Origin: Thermothielavioides terrestris NRRL 8126
Lineage: Eukaryota; Ascomycota; Sordariomycetes; Sordariales; Chaetomiaceae
DNA: 64,000 nt
NCBI RefSeq assembly: GCF_000226115.1
Contig: NC_016459.1
Coordinates: 248,001-312,000 of the forward strand
Direction of reading: 5' to 3'
The notes under the pieces are model-generated. The model made no database searches and had not been told where the DNA came from. It worked only from the letters and a program-made list of their open reading frames with translations. Position 1 is the first letter of the stretch. Each line of letters starts with the position of its first letter. Positions 10,055-21,681 of the stretch are shown piece by piece. A program made the translations under genes and the position numbers.

Positions 10055-11214
10055 ATGGCTCCCAGAGGCAAAAACAACGGCTCGGAGGCCGAACCGACTC
10101 CCGCCGAGACGATTCTCTCGAGGTTCACCCAGCGCGAGCAGAACATCATGCTCCACACGATCATCGCCCTCCCTGGTTTCCCGGCTGTAAGTTCACAAGC
10201 CCACTGATACATCTTTTGCCCAACCCCAGCGCTCTTGCCGAGACGCTCTCCTCCGAACTCCTGCTCCTTCCGGATGCCAGTTTCACCTGGGCCCTTGAGG
10301 TTTCGGGCGATTTGAACCGATAATTCATCTCAAGCCTCTTCACAAATCTCTGTCCACTCCACATGACATGATCATTCTGTCAACATCTGAACTTCGACTG
10401 ACGCCTCTTCTCCTCCCAGGGCACTGAAATCGACTACGCCAAGGTGGCTCGGCGCCTTGGCCTCCAGAACCCGCGCTCCGTCAGCAACGCCTGGTCGGAG
10501 ATCAAGAAGAAGGTCGCCCAATTGGAGAAGGACGAGCGCGAGGAGCTCGGCCTGTCGACCGACGACGAGGCCGACACCAACGCGGCCAAGGGCGGCGCTG
10601 CCAAGCGCCCCCGCAAGCGCGCCCGCACCTCCGCCGCCGCCGCCAAGGGTGCCGCTCCCGCCCCGCCCGCGCCGGCCACGCCGGACGAGTCCGCCCTCGC
10701 CCCCCCGCCCAAGCGCCGCCGCCGCAGCAGAGTCGCCAGGGCCGCCTCCCCCGCCTCCTCCGCCACCGCCGTCGGGACCACCCCCGCCTCCCCCGCCGAC
10801 GCCCCGTCCCCGCCCGGCTACGGCGACCTCCTCCCCCTCCCCTCTCCCGGCGGCCCCCAGCAGCAGCAGCTGGGCGGCTACGCCGTCTACCCGTCCCAGC
10901 GCGCCGCCATCAAGGCGCACGGCGGCTCGCTGTTCGCCCCGGAGCTCCCGCCCCCCACCGGCGAGGAGCTGCTCGCGCGGCTGGAGGTGGAGAGGCGCCG
11001 GGCTGCCCGGGAGGCACTCGAGGCTGCCAAGAGAGTTGCGGCTGCCCGCGCTGCGGTGGCTGCTACTGTTGCTCGTCCCGCCGCCCGTGCTGCGGCCGAC
11101 GACATGGCTGAGGACGACGACGAGGAGGAGGACAAGAAGGCTGCCGGCATGATCAAGCTGGAGCGGATTGTCGAGGAGGACGGCCGTGAGGCGTACATCT
11201 CCGGCGAGATTTGA
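10055..11214 (+). CDS. Putative nuclear protein with N-terminal Myb/SANT-like helical domain
   Basis: 308 residues from exons 10055-10186 and 10420-11214, joined in phase 0. The N-terminal ~75 residues form one helical unit (RFTQREQNIMLHTII, then DYAKVARRLGLQNPRSVSNAW, then EIKKKVAQLEKDE) that resembles the Myb/SANT-like domains of fungal chromatin proteins, in which 'RSVSNAW' would sit in the third helix. The rest is low complexity: Ala/Pro-rich with basic clusters that look like nuclear localisation signals (KRPRKRAR, KRRRR), a Glu/Arg/Ala coiled stretch and an acidic DDDEEED block before the C-terminus. I infer a DNA- or chromatin-associated protein. The exact family is not certain. Confidence 0.78.
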
Positions 11215-12325
11215 GTTCCGGGTCGCCTGGGCATGGTTGAGGGATTGGGTCTCGGGGTTTTTTTCCGTTTTGCTCGTCTGTTTTATTTCCTTTTCTATTT
11301 TCATTACTCATGGGATACGGGCCGGTCATCATGATTGAAAGTTTCAGAAAGGTTACTCGGGTTGGGCTTGGCATGGAGGACTGGTTGGGAGTTGCGGGCT
11401 GCTTTTGGGGGGAGGCGCTTGCAACGTTCGTGACCAGGCCAACGGCCTTTGTGCTCGATACCAAATAGTGGATTTCTCAGCGCGTATCAACTCTTCACTC
11501 ATCATGCGTAGATCCGGCGTGATCCTGGTGAGCGACTGACTCGACCATTCACTGTAATCTGTGAAGTTCTAAGCTTCTGCCATCGCTACCTCTCGGGCCT
11601 TGTCAACGTTCGGTCACTGGTAAACTACGCTCCTCGAGCTTTCCCAGCCCTCCCGCCAAAACAAGAGCCAACTTCTGAATGGGAATGGCTCTGGCCTGGC
11701 TGGATGCCCAGAGTGCGGGCCCGGCCGCGTTGCCGCTGCTGCCGACGGAGGGCATGGGAACCCCATTTGCGAACCAAAGCGGAAAAACCACCATTGGTCG
11801 GTCAGGGAATTCGAGTTGTCTGCAAGCCAATCCTGGTGGCGAGCTCGTCTCAGCTCCGCTCAGCTCGCTCACTCGGCTCCACTCGCTGCCCGGGCCGATG
11901 ACGTTCACTCGGCCCCGGTGTGCCCTTTTTCGTCTTTTCAATGTTCCCCTGAAATGCTCGCCGCGAAATCAAGGCTCGTCACACTGCTCCCTCTGCTCTG
12001 ATACTGACAATAGCATGTGAATACAATTCTCTTCAGCAGCAATACGTAGAATTTGAATGATGGAGCTAAGCCCCAAGCGGAGGCAAATTTGACCATGGGA
12101 CGCTATTTTCGCCAACTATTGAATCCACTCCTCAGCTGCCCTTCTAGATCGCCCTCATCCTTGTAGTTTTCGCCTGATACGGGCCATTCGCACGAATTTG
12201 AGGTCTGTACAAAAGAGAAAAAAAGAAGCCAGATGTGGTTCATCCCAAGGTGTCCCCTTTTTCAACCCGTAAAAAAACAAAAACAAGCAACCCCCACCCG
12301 ATAATCCCCCACCAAGACGTCCACG
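11215..12325. other. Intergenic
   Basis: Lies between the Myb-like gene and the secreted protein gene. No gene, repeat or RNA recognised. Confidence 0.6.
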
Positions 12326-13023
12326 ATGAAGTCGGCCATCCTTGCTGTCACCCTCGCCTTCGGCATCATCGGCGCCTCGGCAACGATCAAGTACGAGTAC
12401 GACCAGGACGGATCGGTGACGGTGGCATACGTGGTCCGCGACTCGCCAGCCCCGGCCACGGCGCGTGCGAAGGCGGCCCGCTCGGCATCGGGCGGGTGCT
12501 CGCGCTGCCGCGACCAGTGCCTGCGCGGGGTGCTCTCGGCGGCCAGCGCCGCGCCCGACTTCTGCGCCTCGTTCCTCGCCGCCACGTACACGGCTGCCGG
12601 CGACTTCGCGCCCGTCCAGACGCAGTGCGCGACCGACGCCGGCCGAGTCAGCTCGGCGTGCTCGTGCCTTGTCCAGCCGGTATGTTTAGTTAATGCAAGC
12701 TAGCTCCCTTGTGTGCAGCTCAGACTGATTAACTCATTCGGGCCCCGCCTCAGACCTCGTCGGCCTCGTCTGTGTCGTCCTCGGTCCCGACCACGTCGAC
12801 CGTGTCCTCCTCGACTTCGACTTCGGCTTCGGTGACTGAGTCCTCTTCGACTGAGTCCTCTTCGACTGCGACTCCAACACCGACCGCACCAGCCTGCGCT
12901 CCTCTCGGCGCCTCGTGCGACCTCGCTCACCCCGAGCTTTGCTGCAGCATGGCATGCCATGCTGGTGGCTCGGATGGGGGATACTGCTTCGATCTTGGCG
13001 GCGGCCCGGGCTATCAGGAATAA
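12326..13023 (+). CDS. Small secreted cysteine-rich protein with knottin-like C-terminus
   Basis: 207 residues from exons 12326-12679 and 12754-13023. It opens with a clear signal peptide (about residues 1-19, ending GASA). The first module has six cysteines in the pattern C-x2-C-x3-C then C, C-x-C before the intron. A ~45-residue Ser/Thr linker, probably O-glycosylated, leads to a second six-cysteine module with spacing C-x6-C-x7-CC-x3-C-x9-C (about residues 161-193). That is the cysteine order of inhibitor-cystine-knot folds. I do not recognise the family. It is likely an extracellular or wall-associated protein; an effector-like or enzyme-inhibitor role is only a guess. Confidence 0.75.
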
Positions 13024-13244
13024 GAGGCAGCCTGGCAGGGCGTTGCTGCTGTTTTGCAGACCGGGGGGGCGCGGCGCTGCGGGAAGCGACATGTGTCGAC
13101 GTTTGGGCTCCCGGGGTTTTGCATTATGTGATTACACATTTAGTGGCCCGTACTCAGTAGAAGTTTGCTACTTGCGCTGTAACCCATCTCAGTCCCTAAT
13201 CACCGTATGTTATGCAAAACCAGCTTCTCTTGCAACATCAAACC

Positions 13245-13520
13245 TCAACAACAATGCCCCTCCAGCTCCCTCGCGGTCCACTCCCGCAGCCGGCTCGCGA
13301 GCTCGTCGTCCTGCGCCATCGCGCTCGCGCGCCCGTCCACACCCACGGGCTCGTAGTTCTTGACGGATGCGACGGAGGTGAGATCAAGTTCTAGAATCTT
13401 GATGTGAGCGTCGGGGACCTGCTGTTTATCTCGTCGACGGCTACGTTGGTTTTCTGTTCGCTGGGGGCTGCGAGCAAGATGAGGCGCGGGCCGTGGCGGG
13501 CGTACTGGAGTTTGCAAAGA
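13245..13520 (-). pseudogene. Short-chain dehydrogenase/reductase remnant
   Basis: Minus-strand translation shows SDR N-domain sequence: YARHGPRLILLAAPSEQKT followed by VDEINSRSP in one frame (upstream of about 13391), then ILELDLTSVASVKN in the next frame. One missing base around 13392-13398 explains the shift. Straight after SVKN comes text typical of an SDR C-terminus (ELASRLREWTARELEG), so the middle of the gene, including the YxxxK active site, is deleted. The N-terminal glycine-rich motif is also missing. It is a broken gene with no sign of function. Confidence 0.65.
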
Positions 13521-14409
13521 CGCTGCTGATCAAGCTGAGGGGGGTTGGGCGGAAGAATGACGGACCTGGCGGAGGCGATGAAGGCGGTGTTATTGGCTTG
13601 GGAACCTGGAAAGTTGAGACGCGGGGCGGGGAGGGGCACGATGCCCGCCGGAAGCGTCTTGAACTGTTTCTCTCGGGGTTGTTGGTGGCAAGGCTGTCGA
13701 TTTTCGACGAGGCGGATGACGAATGGCTTGGAGAGATTCTGCCGTGGACCGTGCCGGCCTTGGGGTTGCGGATGTGGGCCGAAGAGAGGGCTGTGCTCAA
13801 TGCATTTTGTATGGATCGATGCTTTGTTTTGACCGGCCTGGGGAGCTCGTGTTTCAGCGGTGGTATGGCTGCTCAGTGCTAGCTGGAACTCGTATCTTAG
13901 TTACCTGACTTAGAGGGGTGTTTTTGTCCTCACCGGCAGAAGACGCGGCCATTCATTTGTCCCTTCAGTTTCGCAACACCCTGAATGCCAGCACATCCTG
14001 GCTACTTGGTCGTTGTCAAATGGAGCCGCCTTACACGCCGATACCTTTCATACGGCTTTGGCTTCCTGGCGAGACGAGTGATTCGGACGAGATGATGCTT
14101 CTTTGGGACGCCAACTGCGCAACGGTCGAATGAAAAGTGCCTTGGCTGCGGCATCGCCTTTACTGTAAGCAAATTACCCTCTTTCCTATGTGAAGCTCCT
14201 GCATTTGGCATGGCGTTTGCCGAGAACAGAGGAATACGGTGTATGTACCGGCGTGTATTAACTTGACGCCAGAAATGAAGCTATTTACATGAAAGTTTCC
14301 GTCACTTTTCTTCCACGCTCTCCGCCCTCACCGATTCTCCTCCTTCGCCGGTTCTCCCCCTTCACCGATTCTCCTATATCATCTGCCTGCTTAGGCCAGC
14401 AACCGCCTC
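13521..14409. other. Intergenic with no confident gene
   Basis: Open frames on both strands at 13493-13882 overlap each other and the pseudogene edge and show no domain. The rest is the downstream flank of the CE5 gene. Confidence 0.55.
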
Positions 14410-15572
14410 TTAGTTCAGGCACTGCGAGTACCACTGGTTCTGCGCCTTGCAAGTGCCCTGAGAGCAGCAGGTTGGGCCGGTCCACTGCGACATTGTCAGC
14501 TCCCATTCTTTACCACAGAATAGCCAAAAGCAGATACTAAGAGGGGGGAGGGTGGGGGGAGAAAAGGACAAAAAGAAAAAAGAAAAAGGGACAAATACGC
14601 ACCCCTTGCCCGCCGCACTGGCCCCAAAGCGCCGAGCAGCTGCCACCAGTCGAGCCGCCGCTGCCACCAGTCGAGCCGCCGCTGCCGCCGGACGAGCTGG
14701 AGCCGAGCTTGCTCTCGATGAAGGCCAGCGCCTGCTGGCCGTACTTGTTGGCGTACTGCTGGTGCGAGTTGGCGTCGTTGCCGGTGCAGCAGTACGGGTC
14801 CGTCGAGTCGCAGTACGACTGGATCTTGGAGCCCTGGTTGCCGCCGCAGACGTAGCCGCTCGGGCGGGCGTCGAACTGGGGGTCCGTCAGTATCGCAGGG
14901 TTGTGTGGTTGGTGTCTTGGTTGGACGGTGAACTTACGCCCTGAGCGGTGCAGGTGCCGACGTCGTAGGGCAGGCCGGCGACGAAGCGCGGCGAGCCCAT
15001 CTCGATGACGGCCTTGATCTGGGCCAGCGCGCCGGCGGAGATGGGCGAGGCTGTGGTGGTGATGCCGGCCCCGTTGTCGGGGCCGCCGCAGACGGCGTTA
15101 TCCATGATTTGAGCGCCCTTTTTTCCCAGTCCGTCAGCTTATCATGCCCCCCCCCATCCCCATGTTCTTGGGGTCGAATACCGGGGCTGCCGCTTACCTG
15201 GGAGTAGCCGACCAGCACAAGCTGGGTCGTGGGGCACTGCTGGTAGAAGTTGTTGACGGCCGTCGCGACGGCAGCGGTGCCCTGTCTCGCCGAGTCGCCG
15301 TACTGCACGCCGCCACAGCTCGCCTGGCCGCCGCAGGCAGGGTAGTTGATGGCCTCGGCGGTGGCGCCAGGGTAGGCCTGCAGGATCAGGTTGACGACAG
15401 TGCCGGCCGTGCCGTAGCCGGGCGGGGCCGTGGTCTCGCGGGCGCCGAAGACGTGGATGTCGGGGCACGCGCGCTTGCCGAGAACTTCGGCGTCGGCGGC
15501 GAGCGGCGAGCCCTTGACGAGCAGCGCGTGCGCCCAAAGAAGAAGGAAGGCAACCTTGGGAGTCGGCCACAT
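14410..15572 (-). CDS. CE5 acetyl xylan esterase with C-terminal CBM1
   Basis: Secreted serine esterase that removes acetyl groups from xylan; 300 residues from exons 15572-15198, 15117-14938, 14875-14603 and 14484-14410. I chose the ATG at 15572 because it starts directly at a signal peptide ([18 protein letters not shown]); an in-frame ATG at 15617 would add a polar leader. The CE5/cutinase fold shows [14 protein letters not shown], the nucleophile elbow GYSQG (Ser124, with an intron directly after the Gln), and Asp211 and His223 spaced 12 apart as in known acetyl xylan esterases. A Gly/Ser linker with a repeated GGSTGGS unit leads to a CBM1 (LWGQCGGQG to WYSQCL). Cutinase is the alternative, but this layout favours acetyl xylan esterase. 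Confidence 0.94.
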
Positions 15573-15694
15573 GTTGACTGGCTTGCTTGGGAACCTGGCG
15601 GTTGGAAGGTTTGGCATCGTTGACCTCAATGGCTGTGCTCTGAGTTGGCGAAGGTGTGGAGAGATGGGGGTTCAAACGAGAGATCCCCCCCGAT

Positions 15695-15701
15695 CTTTAT
15701 A
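15695..15701 (-). promoter_or_regulatory. TATA box of the CE5 esterase
   Basis: TATAAAG on the minus strand, about 125 bp before the chosen ATG (15572). It is the same word and nearly the same distance as in the xylanase promoter. Confidence 0.5.
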
Positions 15702-16415
15702 CCCCGTACAGCCCAGCATCCCGGGGAAACAAGATCTGCCCTCATGATCCTGGTTGTTGGGAGGTAGTGTTCTTCCCCATGCCCGATTGCTACCGTGACT
15801 CCGGCATGGTTTCCTAGCGCCAGGTACGGACTGTCATTCTCAACTGTTGCATTCCCTTTCTCCGCCAAGCTAGGGCTGATGGCTGGGGAAACCGGAACAA
15901 GCCGTGCGTGGCACCTCGTCCGCCGACCGACTGTGTACGCTAAGTTCTTCCATTGGCGTCCACGAAGTCACGGGTGGGCCTTTCGTCCGGAGCGTTACGC
16001 AGCACATGGCATCCGGGGCTCGGCGCGAGTGTGCCAGGAGGCTTCGAGAAGGTGTGGCCGACAAGGGCCGTCGTCGCCGGCATGCGCTAGGACCGTGGTC
16101 CTCCTCTTTGCTAATTTGGGAATGTCCCGATGTTGCTGTTTAGTGTAGTATGTAATGTTAGCGTCGACTAGTGTCGTATCCGAGTCCCGTGGGGCTCTGT
16201 GCTAGGGAAGTTCCAGAAGACACACGGAGTGTACGTACGTGTCCACCGAACACTGCATGGTTGGATGATGGTCGACCCGGTCTGTGGTTCGGGTTCCCAC
16301 TTTGTGCAAAATGGCACAGAACCCAGTACCCGGAATCCCGCCATTCCAGGCCAAGACAATGCGGGGGAAAGGTTGGAGCCGGGCAAGGTCAAGCTCTGGG
16401 AGCCGGCACCTCGCA

Positions 16416-16432
16416 TTTAGCCTTTATTAGCC
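16416..16432 (-). promoter_or_regulatory. Tandem candidate XlnR/Xyr1 sites
   Basis: On the minus strand this reads GGCTAATAAAGGCTAAA: two GGCTAA cores one helical turn apart (10 bp), about 845 bp upstream of the CE5 start codon. XlnR/Xyr1 is known to bind GGCTAA-type sites in xylanolytic promoters, often paired. Confidence 0.5.
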
Positions 16433-17392
16433 TGTGGCGAGGGGAACCCAAGCTGTGGGGAATAATGCTACCGCAAACGTCCGTCAGGCCTGGGTGGTCC
16501 CGCTGTCGGGTTGGAGGAGCTCGGATAAGCCTCCGTTGATCGAAACGGGTTGGCCCGGTGGGACGTTCCCAAGTGTAAACGCTGGATATGGAAGTGGGCA
16601 CAACATCTTGAGCAAGCCACCTGAGATGTCACCGAAAGCCCCCATCCGAGCACTGCCATCACTACCCCAGCTTCACCCAGAGTGTCCCAATGCACGTCGT
16701 TGAGTTCGCCGTACAACGCACCCACCGTCTGTTCCCGTCGCGTGCCATACATAGCAAACAAGACTCGATGGCAAGACGGCTGGCTGACTGAGCTTCAAGC
16801 GCAGGAGCCTGCTCTCTGCACCTCGAGCTCCAAGCGTGAGTTGTGTCTCTAGCCTCAGAAACCGCTTTCTTCCCATATACTGCGCCGCACAAGAAGTCTT
16901 GGGTCAAACTCTCTTTTGATACGGCCGTCGACGCACCAGTCGGGTGTTCGTGGAAAATTGACTTGAAGGAAATCCCTGAGCTAAGCTAAATAATGTTCTC
17001 GGGATTCCAGGCGACAGCTCGCCGGTGACTTTGAGGGCCCACAAATCGTCAAGCCCGAGTCCTGGAGAGTCCGAATCCTTCAGAGTCCGAAAAGAGTTCC
17101 TTTTATTCCTTGATCCGGGTGTTTTGTCCAATTCTTACATGCCTTTGCTCCCCGGGCCATTGTCTTTGTGGCGCTGCCTATTCCTTCCCAGGAGTTCTTC
17201 TGACTGGTCTCCTTGGCTTGATGTGCCTTTTTTGGGATGTTCCGAACATCGACAGCGCAAGAAGGCGACCTCGTCGCTCTGCCAGGCTGGAGCAAAGCCG
17301 CTGGCGCCAAGAGGGGCCCTGTTGTACGACGTCTGTCAGTCGGGCGCCATTCCGTCGCCGATCACTGCGCGAAGCAGAAACGGACTTACACA

Positions 17393-18511
17393 TCAAGGCC
17401 AGTTCCACAGCATGGGATCGGTCAGGTGGCGGAACGGTTTGGCGTCTCCCATTCCGTAATGGACCCCGCAGATGCCCCAGGGGCTAATGCAGGCGTGCAT
17501 CCAGTCCGGAGCACCCAAGACCCTGTCCAACCAGGTGGCGACGCTGTTATCGTTACTTTTCATGCCGTCGTAGAGCATCGTCTGCCAGAGTAGCTCTTGG
17601 ACCGGCCCAGACCATTGGCCGCCATCGTCGTCAAACTCGCTGTAGGGGCTGCGCGGATCGATCACACGGAACGCTGCCCATGTGCTGGGGCGAGGCTTGG
17701 CGATGACGACGCCGTCGTTCTCCAGCGCATAGCGAAATTTCGGAAAGGACGGGTCGATGCCGCACTTGTTGGGATGGAGGAGCTTCGCATGCATGTCCGA
17801 GTACACCAAAGTGGTTCCGGGATGAATGGCCGGGGAACGGACGATACGGTAAACACGAGGCCAGGAATTCAGGGCAGCTCCGAGGCCGTCGGTGATGCGC
17901 ACTGTCACGGTCTGGATGTGGACGGAACCCGGACCACTCAGCACGCTGTGGACGAAGTCCCGCGTGAGCGGCAAGGTTTGCATTGCGAGGTGGGTGAGGC
18001 TTGAACGCAGGACGTGGATGTCCAGGTTGACGTGGCGGAGGTCGCGCAGCGGGTCGAAGCGGCCGCGCGGAACCGGGGGGGCGATGGGTTGGACGACGTC
18101 GTCGAAGTTGCCAGGGAGGGAAACGCGAGCGAGAATTCCGGGACGGCGGATACGGTTTACACCCATGGGGGGCCACACAACAATGGCTTCGAAGTCCTGG
18201 CTTAGTACGTCCAGCTCCGGATGGAAGTAGACAAAAACCACGGGGGGCGCCACGCCCCTGACCGCGGCGGGGCAGGCGAAGTACAGCTTCTTGTACAGGG
18301 GCATGGCGACCCGGCGCGCTTCCACCGAAACGGAGAACAGGGCTGGCATCGGCGCCCTAATACGCCACGAGATCTTAGACTTGCCGGCCCTGGGGCGCAA
18401 CTTGTGGACCGGGTTGACTCCGACCACCCGAGGCTCCAACGACTCCGCCCAGATCATTTCGCGCAGCTCAGGGGGGAGGCGGGGGAAAAGATGGAACTCT
18501 TGTTGCGCCAT
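17393..18511 (-). CDS. 2EXR domain protein
   Basis: Single-exon protein of 372 residues. The N-terminus FHLFPRLPPELREMIWAESL is the hallmark of the fungal 2EXR family, whose first helix resembles an F-box; a conserved VGVNPV-type strand and a 'LFSVSVEARRVAMPLY' helix follow. The family is large in filamentous ascomycetes and has no established biochemical role; a protein-interaction role is usually inferred from the F-box likeness. No membrane segment or signal peptide is visible. Confidence 0.85.
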   Translation of the reverse strand: MAQQEFHLFPRLPPELREMIWAESLEPRVVGVNPVHKLRPRAGKSKISWRIRAPMPALFSVSVEARRVAMPLYKKLYFACPAAVRGVAPPVVFVYFHPELDVLSQDFEAIVVWPPMGVNRIRRPGILARVSLPGNFDDVVQPIAPPVPRGRFDPLRDLRHVNLDIHVLRSSLTHLAMQTLPLTRDFVHSVLSGPGSVHIQTVTVRITDGLGAALNSWPRVYRIVRSPAIHPGTTLVYSDMHAKLLHPNKCGIDPSFPKFRYALENDGVVIAKPRPSTWAAFRVIDPRSPYSEFDDDGGQWSGPVQELLWQTMLYDGMKSNDNSVATWLDRVLGAPDWMHACISPWGICGVHYGMGDAKPFRHLTDPMLWNWP

Positions 18512-20596
18512 GGCGTGCTGATTGTGCCTGAGATGAAGGTGATGGTATGTTTATGATATCGAGGAGTGGAGAGGAGAAGAGGAGAAGAACCGAGGAGCGA
18601 CGGAAGGCCCTGAGAAATTATTCCTGCTCATCCTTTGTGAGGGACAGCTGCCAGGGCGGCAACCCTCGCGGAGACGGGACCCGCGTCGAGGGCGAGGGCC
18701 ACCATGACGGGATGAACATCACGACACCACACAACTGCAGCCACGATTATGACGGCTCAGCCACGGCCACACCGACACAACCGCGGCAGTGCGGCCGTGG
18801 GCCAGCGCCGAACGTCTAAGGTGCCAACATCCTAAGTGAACAGAAACCACATCACCACGCCCTTGTCCGAACTAGATCCATGAAAGCTGTCTCCAATTGA
18901 TCGATCATCGCACCTGGATAACTATCAACAGCCATTACATCCTCCATTAGGAACAAAGACATATCTCCTTTCTCGGCAATCCTAGGAACAGCCGCGTTAC
19001 TGTGTCGTGAGCCTCACATCAGAGCAGGACATTCTCAGGGGTGAACTCATTTGGCCCGCACCCCAATTACTCTGGCACGTTGCGTGGGCAGTCGTCTGCT
19101 TTCCTGGCTCGAAAATGTATCCTGGGTTGAATCAGTATCATAGGTGACCGCAAGGGGCGACCCGAAGACGTTGCCGTCCCCTACCTGTTCCATCGGCTCG
19201 CCCGGACAATCACATCCAGGACCCAACCAGTGAACCCAGGAGTTCATGGCACCTGGATAGGTGCATACCACACTACTAGCCGAGCTTTCATGATGAGCTT
19301 TTTTGATATGCCACCACAAGGGCTCAAGCTGAGAGTGCAAATTGAAAAAATAAAATCAGGGACATGACGAATAAGAGACAATGATTGGCTCCAAGATGCT
19401 ATTCTCCAAGAAAGCTTTTCAATTTGTCTCAGAATCTCATGACAAGTTGATGATAGAACCCATTTTCGTCTTTGTCCTGCGCAAGAATTCCCTCCAAGGC
19501 ATGAAATGCACAGCGGGGGATTCAGGTCTCTACTCTGTACATCCTGGCAATTCATGTTGTACCTATTTCTTTGGCCTTTGCCTGGTTAACTCTTGGTGAC
19601 CCCTCATGCTGTAGTTTAGGAACATTGTGGAGCAATTCCGGGGCTAGCAACTCGTCATGGCAGTGCCAACTCGGTATTCCGAAGCATCGGTCAGGTCCCA
19701 TGGTGAGAGTTGTCCCCTTACAGAGCAGAGAAAGGCTCACACAGAGGCATAGGAAAGCGAAAACGAGATAACTCAAGCTGTGAGCCTGTTTCAGGTGAAG
19801 CAACCAGTCAACATTTTGGAGATGTTTCCGTTTTTCTGCACGCATTTTCGCATTCCGCTTCATAAGACGGGACATCGCACATGGGATACCAATTCCGAAT
19901 ATGCCTTGTCAGTTCCCTTCGTTATGTCTCGATACTCTGTTGCTACAGAATCAGGGCAGCTGAAAAATCGTAATTCCTGTTAGCCAACACACATCATCTT
20001 CAGTTTTCGATGGTTTTCCTGCCACGGTCCGGCGCAGCTTTTTTTCCTTTCTTTCCTTTCGTTTTTTCTTTCTTCTTCTTCTTCTTCTTTTCTTTTTTTT
20101 TTTTCCCGTCGCAAGTTCAAGTTGAGGAGGAAGGAGATAATATCAGGCGCGGTAGGGATGAATTATGCATCTCGCTGAACGCTCCATTTCCGCCCAAGTT
20201 GTGGACCGTTAGGCGGGTGGATTGCTGCGCATTGCTTAAAGGTAATGCGATCGTCTGACATGAAGCCAAACAGAATAATGGAGGTGACCAAGCTTCTTAT
20301 TGTCGGAGGTATTGAGTCTCATTTTAGGCAGGTATAAACCTGATGATAGTTTCTAAAGACTTCTTTCTTTGTTTAAGAAATCCCAGCCTCCTCCCTCCTA
20401 AACACATGGCTAACAAGGACTCTAGTGCATGAGCCAGCTGCTGGCTCACCCTACTCGTTGGTCGCTTCGCCTGATCTCGCCCACCGTGGTTGAGGCAGTA
20501 ATGTGCTCAAAAGAGGCAGAGGCGGATGCTTCTATTTCAAGAACTGATTTCTATCGATGTCTAATAAAGAATATCAATCTCAGGTATAGGGGCAAT
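18512..20596. other. Intergenic with long pyrimidine tract
   Basis: About 2 kb without a supported gene. At 20038-20105 the plus strand is almost pure C/T, with a (CTT) run and a T11 run. Short open frames here have no domain. Confidence 0.6.
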
Positions 20597-21681
20597 TTAC
20601 AGCGCCGCCTCGGTCTTCTCAATGGTCTCCAAGAACAGGCCCTTCGCCTTGTCCCACGCGCCCTCGGGCAGCTTGCCCCTGAGGGGCAGCCGCCCTCCCT
20701 CGAGATTGCCGAAGCCGGCGACCCGGCAGACAGCCTCCTTGATGCCAATGACGCCATACCTCATGACAAACTCCTCGCCCTGGCTGACGGCGAACTGCAG
20801 CCGCCGGATCTCCTCCTGGGTCTCGGGCGACACATCCCTGCTGAGCATCAGGTTCATCAGCCGCACCACCGTCTTGGGGTAGAAGGCCGCCATGCCGTCG
20901 ATGACGCCGGCGGCGCCGAACTGCACGATCGGGCCGAGCTGGTTGCCGAACCCGCTGTAGACGCGGAACTTGTTGTGGTCGATCGCGGGGTCGAGCGAGA
21001 CATGCACGTGGTGCGAGACGTTGCCGTGGGACCTGGATAAACGCGAAGTTCCGCGTGTGTCAGCCAGCCCAACCCGCCTGTTCCGGGGGAAAGTCGTCCC
21101 CGACTATGAAGAGTAAACACTCACATCTTGCACCCGACGATGCGCGGGTGCTGCGCCAATGTCCTGTACGTCTCCGGCAGCACCTGCACGCCGTTCGTCA
21201 CGCCGGGGTAGTTGTAAACCAGAATCGGGATCGGGCTGCGGTCCGCCACGAGCTTATACCACTCCACTAAGCTGTCCTGCCCGACGGCCGGGCCGAAGTA
21301 CCCCGGCGTGAGCACCAGCCCCCACTGGGCGCCGGCCTCGGCGTAGTCCTCGAGCCACTGGAGTGTCTCCTCCAGCTCGCCGTTGGTCAGCACGCCCGCC
21401 ATGAGCGGGTAGTCGGGGAAGCCGGCGTCGGTGAGGCCCTTGCGCACGGCCGAGACGAGGTCGCGGCGCTCGGTGCGCGTCAGGTGCACCGCCTCGCCCG
21501 TCGAGCCGAGCAGTGTGATTCCCGTGATGCCGGCCTTGGCGAGGAAGATACTGTGGTTGATTTGCGATTCCGTATCGACGGCTGCTTGGAGCGCTTTCGA
21601 GTCCGAGGCGGCGGGGTGGAAGAAGGTGGGCGAGGGGACAAAGACGCCCTTGGGCGGGACGAGCGTTGTTGGTGACGACAT
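20597..21681 (-). CDS. Dihydrodipicolinate synthase/N-acetylneuraminate lyase family aldolase
   Basis: Class I aldolase of 330 residues from exons 21681-21125 and 21032-20597. The TIM-barrel motifs are GSTGEA (pyruvate carboxylate binding), the tyrosine in VYNYPG and the Schiff-base lysine in VGCKMSHGN; the intron splits the Met codon after that lysine. Fungi make lysine by the alpha-aminoadipate route, so true dihydrodipicolinate synthesis is unlikely. Likely roles are cleavage of 4-hydroxy-2-oxoglutarate or of a 3-deoxy-hexulosonate in sugar-acid breakdown. There is no clear targeting peptide. Neighbours do not settle the substrate. Confidence 0.9.

Larger units (their letters stand above)
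15573..17392. other. CE5 promoter and intergenic region
   Basis: Holds the TATA box at 15695-15701 and a pair of candidate XlnR sites at 16416-16432. I see no gene or repeat. Confidence 0.6.

Noticed and set aside
13493..13882. Open frames on both strands next to the SDR remnant
   Set aside because: Overlapping, no domain; the SDR text fits only part of one minus-strand frame.
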